The position numbers were made by a program, and so were the translations under genes. The notes under the pieces are model-generated. The model was not told the origin of the DNA, made no database searches, and saw only the letters and a list, made by a program, of their open reading frames with translations. Positions 17,873-26,152 of a stretch of DNA of 64,000 nt are shown here, one piece after another (position 1 is the first letter of the stretch; every line of letters starts with the position of its first letter). The stretch comes from Methanoregula sp. UBA154 (GTDB lineage: Archaea; Halobacteriota; Methanomicrobia; Methanomicrobiales; Methanospirillaceae), in assembly GCA_002502245.1 (NCBI GenBank), contig DAPW01000032.1, positions 1 through 64,000 on the forward strand. The letters are read 5' to 3'.

Positions 17873-18142
17873 TCAGTTCTTTTTTAAACCTTCGATGAGC
17901 TCGTTACAGTTGCTGGCAATCCGTTTGCATGCTTTTTGTATGAGAGGAATCGGGCTCTTCTTCCCTTTAGTGGTAACGAACAGTTCCGGGTCGGAAAACT
18001 GGAATTCAATCATATATCTGGCAACATCAACATCCGGATCGTTCAACAGCTCCTCGATAAGGGCATTCATGAACGTGTGCCCCTGGCCCTGGATGACGAG
18101 GCGTGCTTTGTCTTTTTCGAGCTCAAGTACTTTTACAATCAT
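17873..18142 (-). CDS. rpoL: DNA-directed RNA polymerase subunit L
   Basis: Rpb11/AC19-like assembly subunit that pairs with subunit D to start RNA polymerase assembly. The 89 residues contain the family pattern GQGHTFMNALIEELLNDPDVDVARYMIEF-like helix, followed by P-x-L-x-V-x-T. It has the normal length. ATG 18142 is the natural start (MIVKVLELEKDKARLVI). Confidence 0.93.
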   Translation of the reverse strand: MIVKVLELEKDKARLVIQGQGHTFMNALIEELLNDPDVDVARYMIEFQFSDPELFVTTKGKKSPIPLIQKACKRIASNCNELIEGLKKN

Positions 18143-18232
18143 GCACCTATGTTTGGGAACCTGAAAACTATTAAAGTATGGGTGGCAACGAACGCCAGCC
18201 CCGACGTACCTGTTCTACGATTGACCCCCCCA

Positions 18233-18958
18233 TTATGGGAATTCAAAGGTGTCGCCATCTCTGCCGAGGTGGGGCAAATCCCAGGGAAGCAGGTGGCTCT
18301 GGTGGACACAACGGAAATCTTTCGGTTTCAGCCTGTCTGCAAGCATGCATGCTTCATAATAATTCATATGTTTGTGAATTGTGGTAATCTCAGATGGCAC
18401 AAGTGCGTCCAGAAGGAGGAGATCAAGGTTACCCAGAAGGTCAAGACTCTTCTGTGGAATGTCGTAATTCGTATCTGATGTAAATCCTACCCTGGATTTC
18501 CCGGTCTCAAAAAGCATTCCGCAGGTAAACACCGGTGGATGATTGACGATAAACGGGGTTATGGTAATACCGCAGAGGCTGAACGGTTCGTAGGGATGGA
18601 TAATCCGTTCATCAAACTTAAGAAAACTGAATATCCCCGTGCAATAATCCATGACCGGGGGGCCGGCGAATACCGGCGGGATATGCTGAACGCGGTAAAA
18701 TTCCCCGAATCCCATGAAGTGATCGTAATGCCCGTGGGTCCAGATCACCGCATCGATGTGCGGAGATCCGTGCCGGAGCAGCTGCTGGCGCAGGTCCGGA
18801 GAGGAGTCTACCAGCAGGTGAAAGCCATTGTTTTCAATCAGAAGTGAGGTCCGCAGGCGCATCGTGCCGGTGGTTTTCGCATGGGTACACTGGGGACATG
18901 TGCACCCGACCTTTGGTGTCCCGATTGCATCACCGGTCCCGAGAAGGGTAATTCTCAT
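18233..18958 (-). CDS. MBL-fold metallo-hydrolase, PhnP-like phosphodiesterase
   Basis: A 241-residue metallo-beta-lactamase-fold enzyme. The metal motif is THGHYDHFMG, followed by VNHPPV, TSDTNYD and a C-terminal VHQSH. The N-terminal LGTGDAIGTPKVGCTCPQCT with paired Cys matches the PhnP branch (cyclic phosphodiesterases), where these Cys bind a structural zinc. It probably hydrolyses a cyclic phosphodiester; the physiological substrate is unknown. It starts 2 nt after the stop of the AAA ATPase gene, so the two are cotranscribed. Confidence 0.85.
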   Translation of the reverse strand: MRITLLGTGDAIGTPKVGCTCPQCTHAKTTGTMRLRTSLLIENNGFHLLVDSSPDLRQQLLRHGSPHIDAVIWTHGHYDHFMGFGEFYRVQHIPPVFAGPPVMDYCTGIFSFLKFDERIIHPYEPFSLCGITITPFIVNHPPVFTCGMLFETGKSRVGFTSDTNYDIPQKSLDLLGNLDLLLLDALVPSEITTIHKHMNYYEACMLADRLKPKDFRCVHQSHLLPWDLPHLGRDGDTFEFP

Positions 18959-18960
18959 GG

Positions 18961-20235
18961 TTATAACCAGTTCAGGTGACGGATTGCTTCCCGGTTCTTC
19001 ACCATGTGAATACCTTTTTCGATATCGTCTGCAGTGATGCTCTCCCGTGTATCCATGAGCGCAGAGAGGATAGCTTCCTTGACCATCATGCGGATATCCG
19101 ATCCCGAAAATCCCTCTGTCTGGGCGGCAAGGCGCTGGTAATCGATTGTGCAGTGGAGCGACCCGGTCACCTTTTTCAGGATGTCTTTCCTCATCTCTTC
19201 ATCGGGAAGTGCAAATTCCACAACCTCGTCGAACCTGCGCCACGCGGCTTCGTCAAGGAGTTGCGGGTGGTTTGTGGCTCCTATGAGGACAACGCCATGT
19301 TTGACGAGATTCATCTTGTCGATATTTTTCAGAAGCGAGTTCACGGCCCGTTTCATTGCCCCGTGGTCATCCGCAACCCGGCTCTTTGCGACAAAATCAA
19401 ACTCGTCAATAAAAAGGATGGCGGGGGAGAGTTTTTTTGCCAGATCGAAGATCCGGTCAATATTCTTGGAGGTCTCACCGAGATACTGCGATGTGATCAT
19501 GGAAAGGCGGACTTCAAGGATTGGCATATGCATGGTCCGGGACATGGCAAGGGCGAGTGAAGTCTTCCCTGTTCCCGGTGGCCCGACAAAGAGAAGTTTT
19601 CCTACTTCATAGATCCGGTGACGTTTGAGGAATTCCCGGTGGACGATCGCTTGCTGGATCTTACTGATAATCGCGAGCTGTTCGTGCGTACAGACAAGGT
19701 CCTCCATTCTCTGCTCGACCTCTTCTGGAGCAAGAACGATGACAAGATCGAGAGCACCGCGAAGTTTTTCATCTTCACCGACCAGTTTTGAAATCCGTGT
19801 ATCAAGATATGCCTTTGTATCCTCATAGAGGGGATTCGCCGCCCGCACGGTATCGTAGGACACCCCCGTGGAGTCAACGCCCTCAAAATACGAAGCGAGC
19901 GCCGGGTTTCTTTCTATCATGGTTTTCCCCCCCTGCTTGAGGAACCATTGGGCTGCCGGCTCAAGTGCGGTGATGCGGAGACGCTGCCCGAACTCCTCGT
20001 AGGAAACGAACGGGTTTGCAGACATCTTCTGATGAGCATCCGGGATGCCCAGGGTGCGCTTGATCAACCCGTCACTGACATACACCGGTCTTTTGGCGTC
20101 TGTCGCATGGGCGATACTGAAAATCTCGCGGCACGCGGGGGTCAGATCGTTGATATCCAGTTTTGGGTTCTGGTTGAATATTTCGGCGGTCAGCACGACT
20201 TCCATTATGTATAGGGCATCAGAATCTCCGGTCAT
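18961..20235 (-). CDS. AAA family ATPase with unrecognised N-terminal domain
   Basis: A 424-residue AAA+ ATPase. Residues 1-200 form a mostly helical N-terminal region without a recognisable CDC48, PAN or Lon signature. Residues 200-424 are one AAA module: Walker A GPPGTGKT (218-225), Walker B AILFIDEFDF (272-281), sensor 1 LIGATNHPQ and a C-terminal helical lid. Arg residues at RRFDEVVEF match the arginine-finger region. It resembles membrane-less single-ring AAA proteins of euryarchaea. The partner is unknown, but the MBL-fold hydrolase 2 nt downstream is a candidate functional neighbour. The start may instead be ATG 20205 (MEVVLTAEIFNQ). Confidence 0.85.
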   Translation of the reverse strand: MTGDSDALYIMEVVLTAEIFNQNPKLDINDLTPACREIFSIAHATDAKRPVYVSDGLIKRTLGIPDAHQKMSANPFVSYEEFGQRLRITALEPAAQWFLKQGGKTMIERNPALASYFEGVDSTGVSYDTVRAANPLYEDTKAYLDTRISKLVGEDEKLRGALDLVIVLAPEEVEQRMEDLVCTHEQLAIISKIQQAIVHREFLKRHRIYEVGKLLFVGPPGTGKTSLALAMSRTMHMPILEVRLSMITSQYLGETSKNIDRIFDLAKKLSPAILFIDEFDFVAKSRVADDHGAMKRAVNSLLKNIDKMNLVKHGVVLIGATNHPQLLDEAAWRRFDEVVEFALPDEEMRKDILKKVTGSLHCTIDYQRLAAQTEGFSGSDIRMMVKEAILSALMDTRESITADDIEKGIHMVKNREAIRHLNWL

Positions 20236-20279
20236 GGCTGTAACCTTACTTATTCTTCTTGTAATTGAATAAGTCTATC

Positions 20280-21155
20280 TCACCGGGTTGTAACAATACA
20301 CCCGTCAGCCGTTACAATGATGGTATGTTCTGCCTGTGAGACCAGGGATCCCGGAATGTCAGAGAGGACCGGGTACACATGAAGTACCTGCGAGCGGATC
20401 AGGGTGGGGAGTGCGAGATCCATTCTCTTCCCGTTCAGCCAGCGCCGTGCAAACGGGAGCCCGTGGCGGTCCCTGATCTTTTCAAGAATCGCCCTTGCCG
20501 CAGGGGTCCGGACGGGTTTTGGGGAGATCTGCGAGTAAATTTCCCGCCGTGTTTTTTCGGTTACGTGCCCGCTGCCGGTTGTTGCGAACGGTTCAATAGC
20601 AAAGACCATTCCTTCTTCAAGCACCGTGCCCCCGTTGATTCCGACATTGGGTATCGTTGGCGACCGGTGAAGGACGTACCGGTCAAGCCCGTGTCCGGTA
20701 AGGTTGGATATCGGCCGGTATCCCCGGCTCTCAATCGCTGACTGGACTGCCATGCCAAGCTCTCCCACAGTAACGCCGGGCCGGATCCTGCTGATGGCTG
20801 CTTCGAGCGCCTCCCGGGAGGCCTCTACGAGCAGGGAGTTGATCCCAAGGTCAATGGTTGTTGCGGTGTCCGCGATATACCCGTCAACCTGTACGCCGAG
20901 ATCCAGTTTGGCAACGTCTCCTCTGGCAAATACGCGGGTGTCTCCGGGAGAAGCGGTGTCGTGGGCAGCATCCTCGTTCAATGACAGGTTGAGGGGAAAT
21001 GCAAGTGCCGCCCCTTCATCGATCACCCGCGATTCCATCGATTCAACGAATTCCAGATACGGTGTTCCGACACGGATCTCCTTAGCGCCGTCCCGCAGGA
21101 TCTTTGCTGCGATGAGACCCGCTTCCTGGTATTTATCGAGGATCTCATCCTTCAT
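20280..21155 (-). CDS. map: Methionine aminopeptidase, type II
   Basis: Removes the N-terminal Met from nascent proteins. The 291 residues contain the M24 metal ligands: Asp pair in KLDLGVQVDGYIADTATT, His in GHGLDRYVLH, Glu in FAIEPFAT and Glu in SQAEHTIIV. The helical insert between them (about residues 190-265) marks type II, the archaeal and eukaryotic class. ATG 21155 overlaps the upstream M24 peptidase stop by 4 nt (ATGA), so both are translated from one message. Confidence 0.96.
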   Translation of the reverse strand: MKDEILDKYQEAGLIAAKILRDGAKEIRVGTPYLEFVESMESRVIDEGAALAFPLNLSLNEDAAHDTASPGDTRVFARGDVAKLDLGVQVDGYIADTATTIDLGINSLLVEASREALEAAISRIRPGVTVGELGMAVQSAIESRGYRPISNLTGHGLDRYVLHRSPTIPNVGINGGTVLEEGMVFAIEPFATTGSGHVTEKTRREIYSQISPKPVRTPAARAILEKIRDRHGLPFARRWLNGKRMDLALPTLIRSQVLHVYPVLSDIPGSLVSQAEHTIIVTADGCIVTTR

Positions 21156-22279
21156 ACGATCAGATCCTCGGAAAACGATGTGAAATTATCAAAGCCGGTT
21201 TTTGTAACCGCTCCAATGTCCTCCAGCCGGACACCGCCAATACCGGGATAGTACAGCCCCGGTTCAATGGTGATTACATTGCCCGTTTCGAGCGTTTTTC
21301 CTGACGGCCCGACTGTTGGCAGCTCGTGTATCTGCAATCCGACGCCATGCCCGAGATTGTGTACAAATCCCTGTGTATCGTTCCCGTATCCCCGATCCTT
21401 AAAAAAATCAACAACGAGCTGGTGCAGTTCAGCACCGGATATTCCGCTTTTTATCCGGGAAACAGCCAGCTGTTTTGCCTCGCGGAGGGCTGTGTACATC
21501 TCAAGAATATCCCCTGAGGGCTCTCCTTTGACTACGGTCCGTGACATGTCGGCATAATACCCCGACTTTTCGTGCACCGGAAAGAGATCGATGAGGATCG
21601 GTTGGTCTGCCCGGAGAGGGCCGGTGCCGGTCATGTGAGGGGTCGCAGTATCATCCCCGCATGAAACGATTGTATCCTCTGCATTGCACCCGTGTTCCAG
21701 CAGCACGCAGTGCATGACGTATTTTATGTATTCGGATGTCAGGGGCTTTTCGTCCAGATACAGGATTCCTTTTCTCACCGAAGCGCGCCGTATCAGGGTA
21801 ACTGCGTGCGCCATTGCCACCTGTGTCACGTTCTGGACGTTTTTCAGGCACCGGATTTCGGGTCGGGTCTTTTTCGCCCGCATTGAGAGGACAGTACCCT
21901 TATCAACTGTCACTGAACAGAACTCACCAACAGCGTTCGCCAGCGCAACGGGAAAGTTCGGAGGAACCAGTATTTTCTTCCCAGCCAGTCCTGCGATCAT
22001 CAGTGCTGTGGCCCGGTACGGATCTTTCTCATTTTTCATGATCTCCGGAAGCCCGGCCTCGGCGCGGGTCATGATTGCGGTTGTTCCCTCGCGTGACGCG
22101 CGCCCGACCTCCATCTGGGAGATGATAATCGTCCCTTTCTCCCCACGTCTCCTGAAATAGACAAAGGGATCACTTGTCGTAAAATGGGTCAGATATCTCA
22201 TATCTGCATCGCGCGAGTTGGCATACACAACATACGTGTCAGCGTCGCTTTTCTTGATCGCTTCTGAAAGGAGATCCAT
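21152..22279 (-). CDS. Xaa-Pro aminopeptidase family (M24B) protein
   Basis: Creatinase/prolidase-type peptidase of 375 residues. An N-terminal domain (residues 1-140) precedes the M24 pita-bread domain. Metal ligands are visible as ILIDLFPVHEKSGYYADMSR (two Asp), HNLGHGVGLQIHELP (His), TIEPGLYYPG and RLEDIGAV (two Glu). ATG 22279 is chosen: a TATA-like GGAATAAAAG at about 22313-22322 lies 39 bp upstream, whereas the longer frame to 22453 would overlap the divergent gene. It probably cleaves X-Pro bonds during peptide turnover. Overlaps map by 4 nt. Confidence 0.88.
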   Translation of the reverse strand: MDLLSEAIKKSDADTYVVYANSRDADMRYLTHFTTSDPFVYFRRRGEKGTIIISQMEVGRASREGTTAIMTRAEAGLPEIMKNEKDPYRATALMIAGLAGKKILVPPNFPVALANAVGEFCSVTVDKGTVLSMRAKKTRPEIRCLKNVQNVTQVAMAHAVTLIRRASVRKGILYLDEKPLTSEYIKYVMHCVLLEHGCNAEDTIVSCGDDTATPHMTGTGPLRADQPILIDLFPVHEKSGYYADMSRTVVKGEPSGDILEMYTALREAKQLAVSRIKSGISGAELHQLVVDFFKDRGYGNDTQGFVHNLGHGVGLQIHELPTVGPSGKTLETGNVITIEPGLYYPGIGGVRLEDIGAVTKTGFDNFTSFSEDLIV

Positions 22280-22339
22280 CTGATCGGATATTTGTCGTGA
22301 AACGTCAAGTACTTTTATTCCGGAGTAGACGTACCTGTG

Positions 22340-22621
22340 ATGGACGAGGATGCAAAAAACCAGTTCAAATTGAAGTTTTACCGTCTCACGGTAGAGCTCA
22401 ATATCATCATACTGTTTGTCGCTGTGTCCGTACTTGTTTTTTTTATTGTACATTCTCCTTACACAATACCGGTCAGCCTCGGAATGCTGGTACTTGCCAT
22501 TTTTCTGTCCCGGGATTTTATCAGAAAATACCGGGAGACCAAGGCATGGCTTGATGAGATTGCAGAGAAAGAAAAAGAACTAAAGAAAGAAACAAATCCG
22601 AATCGCCCTGAGAACAGCTGA
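22340..22621 (+). CDS. Small membrane protein, two hydrophobic segments
   Basis: A 93-residue protein beginning MDEDAKNQFKLKFYRLTVEL. Two adjacent hydrophobic segments (IIILFVAVSVLVFFIV and VSLGMLVLAIFL) are followed by a charged coiled-coil-like tail rich in Lys and Glu. No family is recognised. It is followed after 12 nt by a small HTH gene, likely an operon. ATG 22340 is preceded immediately by an in-frame GTG. Confidence 0.65.
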   Translation: MDEDAKNQFKLKFYRLTVELNIIILFVAVSVLVFFIVHSPYTIPVSLGMLVLAIFLSRDFIRKYRETKAWLDEIAEKEKELKKETNPNRPENS

Positions 22622-22633
22622 TGCAGGTGTACC

Positions 22634-22918
22634 ATGCTCGGAAAAATGAAGGATGAAATTGAACTCCTCAGCCGCCATCTCGATGTAGCAAAGGCTGTGG
22701 CGGATCACCAGCCTATCGGTATCATGAAACTATCCGAGCTGCTCGATCTCCCCTCCCATCGTATCCGGTATTCCCTGCATGTGCTGGAACAGCTGGGATA
22801 TATCCGCGCCTCTCCTGACGGGGCTGTTGCAACCCCGAGGACCCATGAATTATTCATGCACCTCAACGAGGACCTGGATGGTCTCATCCACTTGTTGACG
22901 GTAATGAAAAAGGAGTAA
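22634..22918 (+). CDS. Small winged-helix DNA-binding protein
   Basis: A 94-residue protein consisting of one winged-helix domain. IMKLSELLDLPSHRIRYSLH looks like the HTH core and LEQLGYIRASPDGAVATPR like the wing. A C-terminal helix (LFMHLNEDLDGLIHLLTVM) may dimerise. It resembles compact euryarchaeal predicted regulators. GGTG precedes ATG 22634. Target unknown. Confidence 0.75.
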   Translation: MLGKMKDEIELLSRHLDVAKAVADHQPIGIMKLSELLDLPSHRIRYSLHVLEQLGYIRASPDGAVATPRTHELFMHLNEDLDGLIHLLTVMKKE

Positions 22919-23017
22919 TCCGGGACGCGCGGGGACCATCAACGGTCCACTCCCTGATCATACTCATAGTTACCTTTAAACGTACTCAGAAAGAATCTAA
23001 TAAGGCGCATTGATAGT

Positions 23018-23090
23018 GCCTCCCTAACTCAGTTGGTAGAGTGTCGGACTGTTAATCCGAATGTCACAGGTTCGAGCCCTGTGGGGGGCG
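23018..23090 (+). tRNA. tRNA-Asn (GUU)
   Basis: Acceptor stem GCCTCCC pairs with GGGGGGC, discriminator G. The D-arm (AACTCAGTTGGTAGAG), anticodon loop CTGTTAA with GTT and T-loop TTCGAGC are all present. Length 73 nt; CCA is not encoded. It is 5 nt upstream of the next tRNA, so both are probably one transcript. Confidence 0.95.
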
Positions 23091-23095
23091 TTTGG

Positions 23096-23170
23096 GGGCC
23101 CGTAGCTCAGTCCGGTTAGAGCGCCCGGCTCATAACCGGGCGGTCATGGGTTCGAATCCCTTCGGGCCCA
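23096..23170 (+). tRNA. tRNA with CAU anticodon (elongator Met or Ile2)
   Basis: 75 nt. Acceptor GGGCCCG/CGGGCCC with A73; anticodon stem CCCGG/CCGGG with loop CTCATAA. It lacks the initiator acceptor pattern of archaea. Its acceptor stem, discriminator and anticodon stem are identical to the tRNA-Ile(GAU) at 34633-34706, so it may be the isoleucine tRNA whose C34 is modified to agmatidine to read AUA. The T-stem (ATGGG/CCCTT) contains a T-T mismatch. No CCA encoded. Confidence 0.92.
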
Positions 23171-23265
23171 CTGCTCCGTGTTTTTGTGATCCGTTTGCTC
23201 CGTGTGCTTCCGGCCCGATGAACGTTTGAAAACCTTTGTATCATCGGACATGCATAGGAAGCAGC

Positions 23266-24297
23266 ATGAAGTGTCCAGTATGTGGGATGGACTGCGTGAA
23301 ATCCGCAAAGGACATTCTTGCCCTGCTGCCTGCTGTTTTTCTTCCATGTGCTGAGTGCAGCATGCGGACACTTGACAAACGGGCCCCCCTGCCAACCCTT
23401 GAATTCGGACAACCCTGTCCGTGCGGGAAGCGGTTCATCGATGAAGTATTTGCACACATGTATGTCATCATGGTGGAAGAGGGTGACTTACTGCCCACGG
23501 ATCCCCTTATCTCTGTGGGCTCCCCGCTCGTGCACCCGGGATACGCGATGGACCGCCCCCCGTTTCTTCCGCAAAAATCCCTCACCCTGCTCACCGCTGC
23601 CGCTACGAAAAAGACAGCGGAACGACTGATGGAAGAAGTGCCCGAACTGCGTGGCGTGATAAAAAAGGAAAATTTCATACCGGGAATCGCCAGTCCGGAT
23701 ATTGACTCAGTCCCCCGGGTCTATGAGCTCCTGGCCGGCTGCGATGTACGCGCCGATATCTTCCCGATCAGGACCGGGCCGCTTGTCATGTATAAGCAAC
23801 AGTCCCGCATCCATATCGAGTTCCCAAGGGGGGGCTACCCGAAAATCCGCGCAGTTGAACAACAGGTGGGAAATCCCCCGGTCAGGTATTTTGTTGATGC
23901 ATGTTCCGGTGTCGGAACGCTGGGTCTTGCTGCAGCCTGTCTGGGCGTCCCTCATGTCGTGTTGAACGATGCGTGGTATGCATCAGCATTCTGGTCGGCA
24001 TTCAATCTTGAAGTCAACCGGGAATATCTCCGGATAGACAGGGTCCGGATATTTGAGCAGGAGGAAGACATGTATAAACACCCGATAACCAGAGAGCCCA
24101 TCAAAATTGCCGAAACAGAGGGGGAACAGGTAATCGAGGTATACCAGGGAGATTTTCGCCGGCTGCATACGGTACTCTCCCTGGATCCCCCGCCGGTTAC
24201 AGCCCTCGACCTGTTCGAAAAGAAAGACAGCCCCGCGTTGCACCAGATCATGAACGACTGGAAGAAAAATGTGGGCGGCGTGGTTTTTATACCATGA
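23266..24297 (+). CDS. Class I SAM-dependent methyltransferase with N-terminal zinc-ribbon cysteines
   Basis: A 343-residue protein. The N-terminal 60 residues hold Cys pairs: KCPVCGMDC, LPCAECS and PCPCGKRF, typical of metal binding. The middle part has a distinctive GSPLVHPGYAMDRPPFLP. A Rossmann motif follows, YFVDACSGVGTLGLAAAC, with VVLNDAW as the acidic end of strand 2, as in class I methyltransferases. The later LDPPP resembles motif IV (D/N-P-P-Y/P) of enzymes acting on nucleotides or amines. I recognise the fold, not the family; archaeal distribution is expected. ATG 23266 with AGGAAGCAGC upstream is chosen. Substrate unknown. Confidence 0.7.
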   Translation: MKCPVCGMDCVKSAKDILALLPAVFLPCAECSMRTLDKRAPLPTLEFGQPCPCGKRFIDEVFAHMYVIMVEEGDLLPTDPLISVGSPLVHPGYAMDRPPFLPQKSLTLLTAAATKKTAERLMEEVPELRGVIKKENFIPGIASPDIDSVPRVYELLAGCDVRADIFPIRTGPLVMYKQQSRIHIEFPRGGYPKIRAVEQQVGNPPVRYFVDACSGVGTLGLAAACLGVPHVVLNDAWYASAFWSAFNLEVNREYLRIDRVRIFEQEEDMYKHPITREPIKIAETEGEQVIEVYQGDFRRLHTVLSLDPPPVTALDLFEKKDSPALHQIMNDWKKNVGGVVFIP

Positions 24298-24350
24298 TTC
24301 CACCCATATTCCCGATCTCTACGCCCCTCTGCATTTTTTCCGGGTAAAAA

Positions 24351-24359
24351 GCCTTTATT
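24351..24359 (+). promoter_or_regulatory. TATA-like promoter of the SRP RNA gene
   Basis: GCCTTTATT, centred 26 bp upstream of the predicted RNA 5' end at 24381, the expected archaeal spacing. Confidence 0.55.
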
Positions 24360-24380
24360 GACCGGTGCACAAAGGTATAT

Positions 24381-24687
24381 GGGGACTAGCCCGGGTGGCT
24401 CGGCGTCACTTGTAACCCGAAACCGTCGGCATGCGGGGGGCGAAGTTTGACTGAGGCTGCAACGATCTTCGGGAACCTGTATGTCCTGACTGTGAAACCT
24501 CGTCCCATGAGGTCGGTGGCCAGGTATCAATATTCCGGAGGGAATAGCGACCTGTCGCTGCGGGGACCGGTTCAGGCCCGGAAGGGAGCAGACTTACCGC
24601 AGACATCCGGCGCCCATGGGGTAACGGGGCTGAGAATGGATGTTTTGGCGAAGGGAGAAACGTACAGTCGACCGATAACCCGTCCCC
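24381..24687 (+). ncRNA. Signal recognition particle 7S RNA
   Basis: RNA scaffold of the archaeal SRP, binding SRP19 and SRP54. The 5' end GGGGACTAGCCCGGGTGG and the 3' end CCCGTCCCC pair to form helix 1, typical of archaeal SRP RNA. The 5' domain continues with GGCTCGGCGTCA and TGTAACCCGAAACC. Helix 8, the SRP54 site, is seen as GGTTCAGGCCCGGAAGGGAG and CAGACTTACCGCAG at about 24569-24602, with the GGAA tetraloop. Length about 307 nt. The ends are set by helix 1 pairing and could be off by a few bases. Confidence 0.95.
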
Positions 24688-24700
24688 ATTGACGATTATT

Positions 24701-25660
24701 ATGGCAAAAGTAACGATTATCGGTGCTACGGGAAATGTCGGTATGTTTGCCGCCCATGCAATTTCTGCGATTCCTTACGTAAGTGAAATTCTTCTCTACG
24801 GGCGGGAAGGGCGCGAGTCTCTTCTGAAAGGAATCACCCAGGATCTCATCGACTCCTTTGCTGCGCGGGGAACCGATATCGAGACCAGCTGGACGACAAC
24901 CTTGAAGGATGTTACCGGCTCTGACATCGTCATCATCACCGCAGGTCAACCGCGCACGGCCGAGCAGGACCGGCTTGATCTTGCGCTGGGGAATGCAAAA
25001 ATCATTGCGCCGATTGCTAGGACCATTGGTGCCATCGTTCCTGACACAAAGATTCTCATGGTCACCAACCCGGTCGATATCATGACCAGCGTAGCGCTGA
25101 AGTATTCAGGCCTTAAACCAAGCCAGGTATTCGGTCTAGGCACGCATCTTGACTCGATGCGCCTGAAATCCCTTATTGCCGCCTATTTCCGGGTGCATGT
25201 CAGTGAAGTACATACCCGTATTATCGGTGAACATGGTGACAGTATGGTTCCGCTCTGGTCTGCGACCACGATCGGGGGTATCAAGATCTCCAACCTGCCG
25301 GAATTTTCCCACCTGCCGGTGCAGGATATAATCAACTCGGTCAAGTGCAGCGGCCACCAGATCATCCAGAATAAGGGCTCCACGGTCTACGGGCCCGGAG
25401 AAGCAATTGCGTCCCTTGTCCGGACGGTTCTTGGTAACGAAAACCGCATCCTCACCGTCTGCACCTATATCCGGACCGAGGTCCATGGGATCGGGGATGT
25501 CTGTATCGGTGTTCCCGCGCGGGTGAACCGGGAAGGAGTTTTTCCGATTACCATACGGATCGATGAATCGGAAGTGATCGCTTTTCGGGAATCGGTTGAA
25601 AAAATACGTGCAAACACCCGTTCGGTTATCCAGGCATTGGATGAAACGAATGGAAAATGA
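24701..25660 (+). CDS. mdh: Malate dehydrogenase (LDH-like family)
   Basis: Interconverts malate and oxaloacetate with NAD(P), serving the partial TCA pathway to 2-oxo acids in methanogens. The 319 residues contain the Rossmann motif IIGATGNVGMFAAHAIS, TAGQPR, the substrate Arg and Asp region GLGTHLDSMRLK and the catalytic His in IIGEHGDSMVPLW. ATG 24701 gives MAKVTIIGATG. The gene begins 13 nt after the SRP RNA 3' end, leaving no room for a separate promoter between them. It could be lactate dehydrogenase by fold, but the active-site loop GQPRTAEQDR, with Arg, fits malate. Confidence 0.93.
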   Translation: MAKVTIIGATGNVGMFAAHAISAIPYVSEILLYGREGRESLLKGITQDLIDSFAARGTDIETSWTTTLKDVTGSDIVIITAGQPRTAEQDRLDLALGNAKIIAPIARTIGAIVPDTKILMVTNPVDIMTSVALKYSGLKPSQVFGLGTHLDSMRLKSLIAAYFRVHVSEVHTRIIGEHGDSMVPLWSATTIGGIKISNLPEFSHLPVQDIINSVKCSGHQIIQNKGSTVYGPGEAIASLVRTVLGNENRILTVCTYIRTEVHGIGDVCIGVPARVNREGVFPITIRIDESEVIAFRESVEKIRANTRSVIQALDETNGK

Positions 25661-25685
25661 GAAAAAAGAACGATAGAACCGTATT

Positions 25686-25943
25686 TTAGTTCAACGTTAC
25701 TTCAATAATCTCTGCCCGCTCAACGCCCGGGATACCGCTTAAGGACTGCTCCAGTGCATCTGTCTCTCCGCCGGCATCGTTGATAATAGCGGCGAACTTG
25801 ATTGCCTTGAGCCCGAACCCGATCGGTTCTACCTGCATGTCCTGGATACCCGGCACTTTCTGCTTCAGGGCTGCTTTCAGCTGTTCAAGGTCAACTTCCG
25901 GAGATTCCGGCATGACCCTCATGATGACTGCAACACTGCCCAT
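25686..25943 (-). CDS. Translation elongation factor aEF1-beta
   Basis: Nucleotide exchange factor for aEF1A (EF-1 alpha). The 85-residue protein, from MGSVAVIMRVMPESPEVDLE to EIIEVTLN, is a complete alpha-beta sandwich of normal family length, with EPIGFGLKAIKF as the conserved core. The start is ATG 25943; extending the frame to 26030 would run through the preceding zinc-ribbon gene. It lies 4 nt after that gene's stop, so they form a two-gene operon. Confidence 0.93.
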   Translation of the reverse strand: MGSVAVIMRVMPESPEVDLEQLKAALKQKVPGIQDMQVEPIGFGLKAIKFAAIINDAGGETDALEQSLSGIPGVERAEIIEVTLN

Positions 25944-25947
25944 TTCG

Positions 25948-26109
25948 TTACGGTCCCCCGAATCCGCATTTCGGGCAGACATAGGAGATACTCTGCTCCC
26001 GGCACCGGTAGCACCGGCTGATCTCAGCACCGCAGGCTGGGCACCCGAACTCTGTTGCGCCCTCTACTGCGAGCGGGGCTTTGCAGGATGTACATTTCTT
26101 CTCTGACAT
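25948..26109 (-). CDS. Small zinc-ribbon protein (HVO_2753-like)
   Basis: A 53-residue protein. It has four CxxC-type pairs: KCTSC, GCPAC, RCYRC and VCPKCGFGG, enough to bind two zinc ions. It matches the small archaeal zinc-finger family found directly upstream of aEF1-beta in haloarchaea and methanogens (family knowledge, HVO_2753 type). ATG 26109 starts MSEKKCTSCKAPLAVEG; the stop TAA at 25948-25950 is 4 nt before the aEF1-beta ATG. The conserved linkage with an elongation factor suggests a role in translation or RNA binding. Confidence 0.85.
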   Translation of the reverse strand: MSEKKCTSCKAPLAVEGATEFGCPACGAEISRCYRCREQSISYVCPKCGFGGP

Positions 26110-26152
26110 TTGTGCTCCTCCAAGGATTCCTATAGTATCTCTTTTAGAACCT

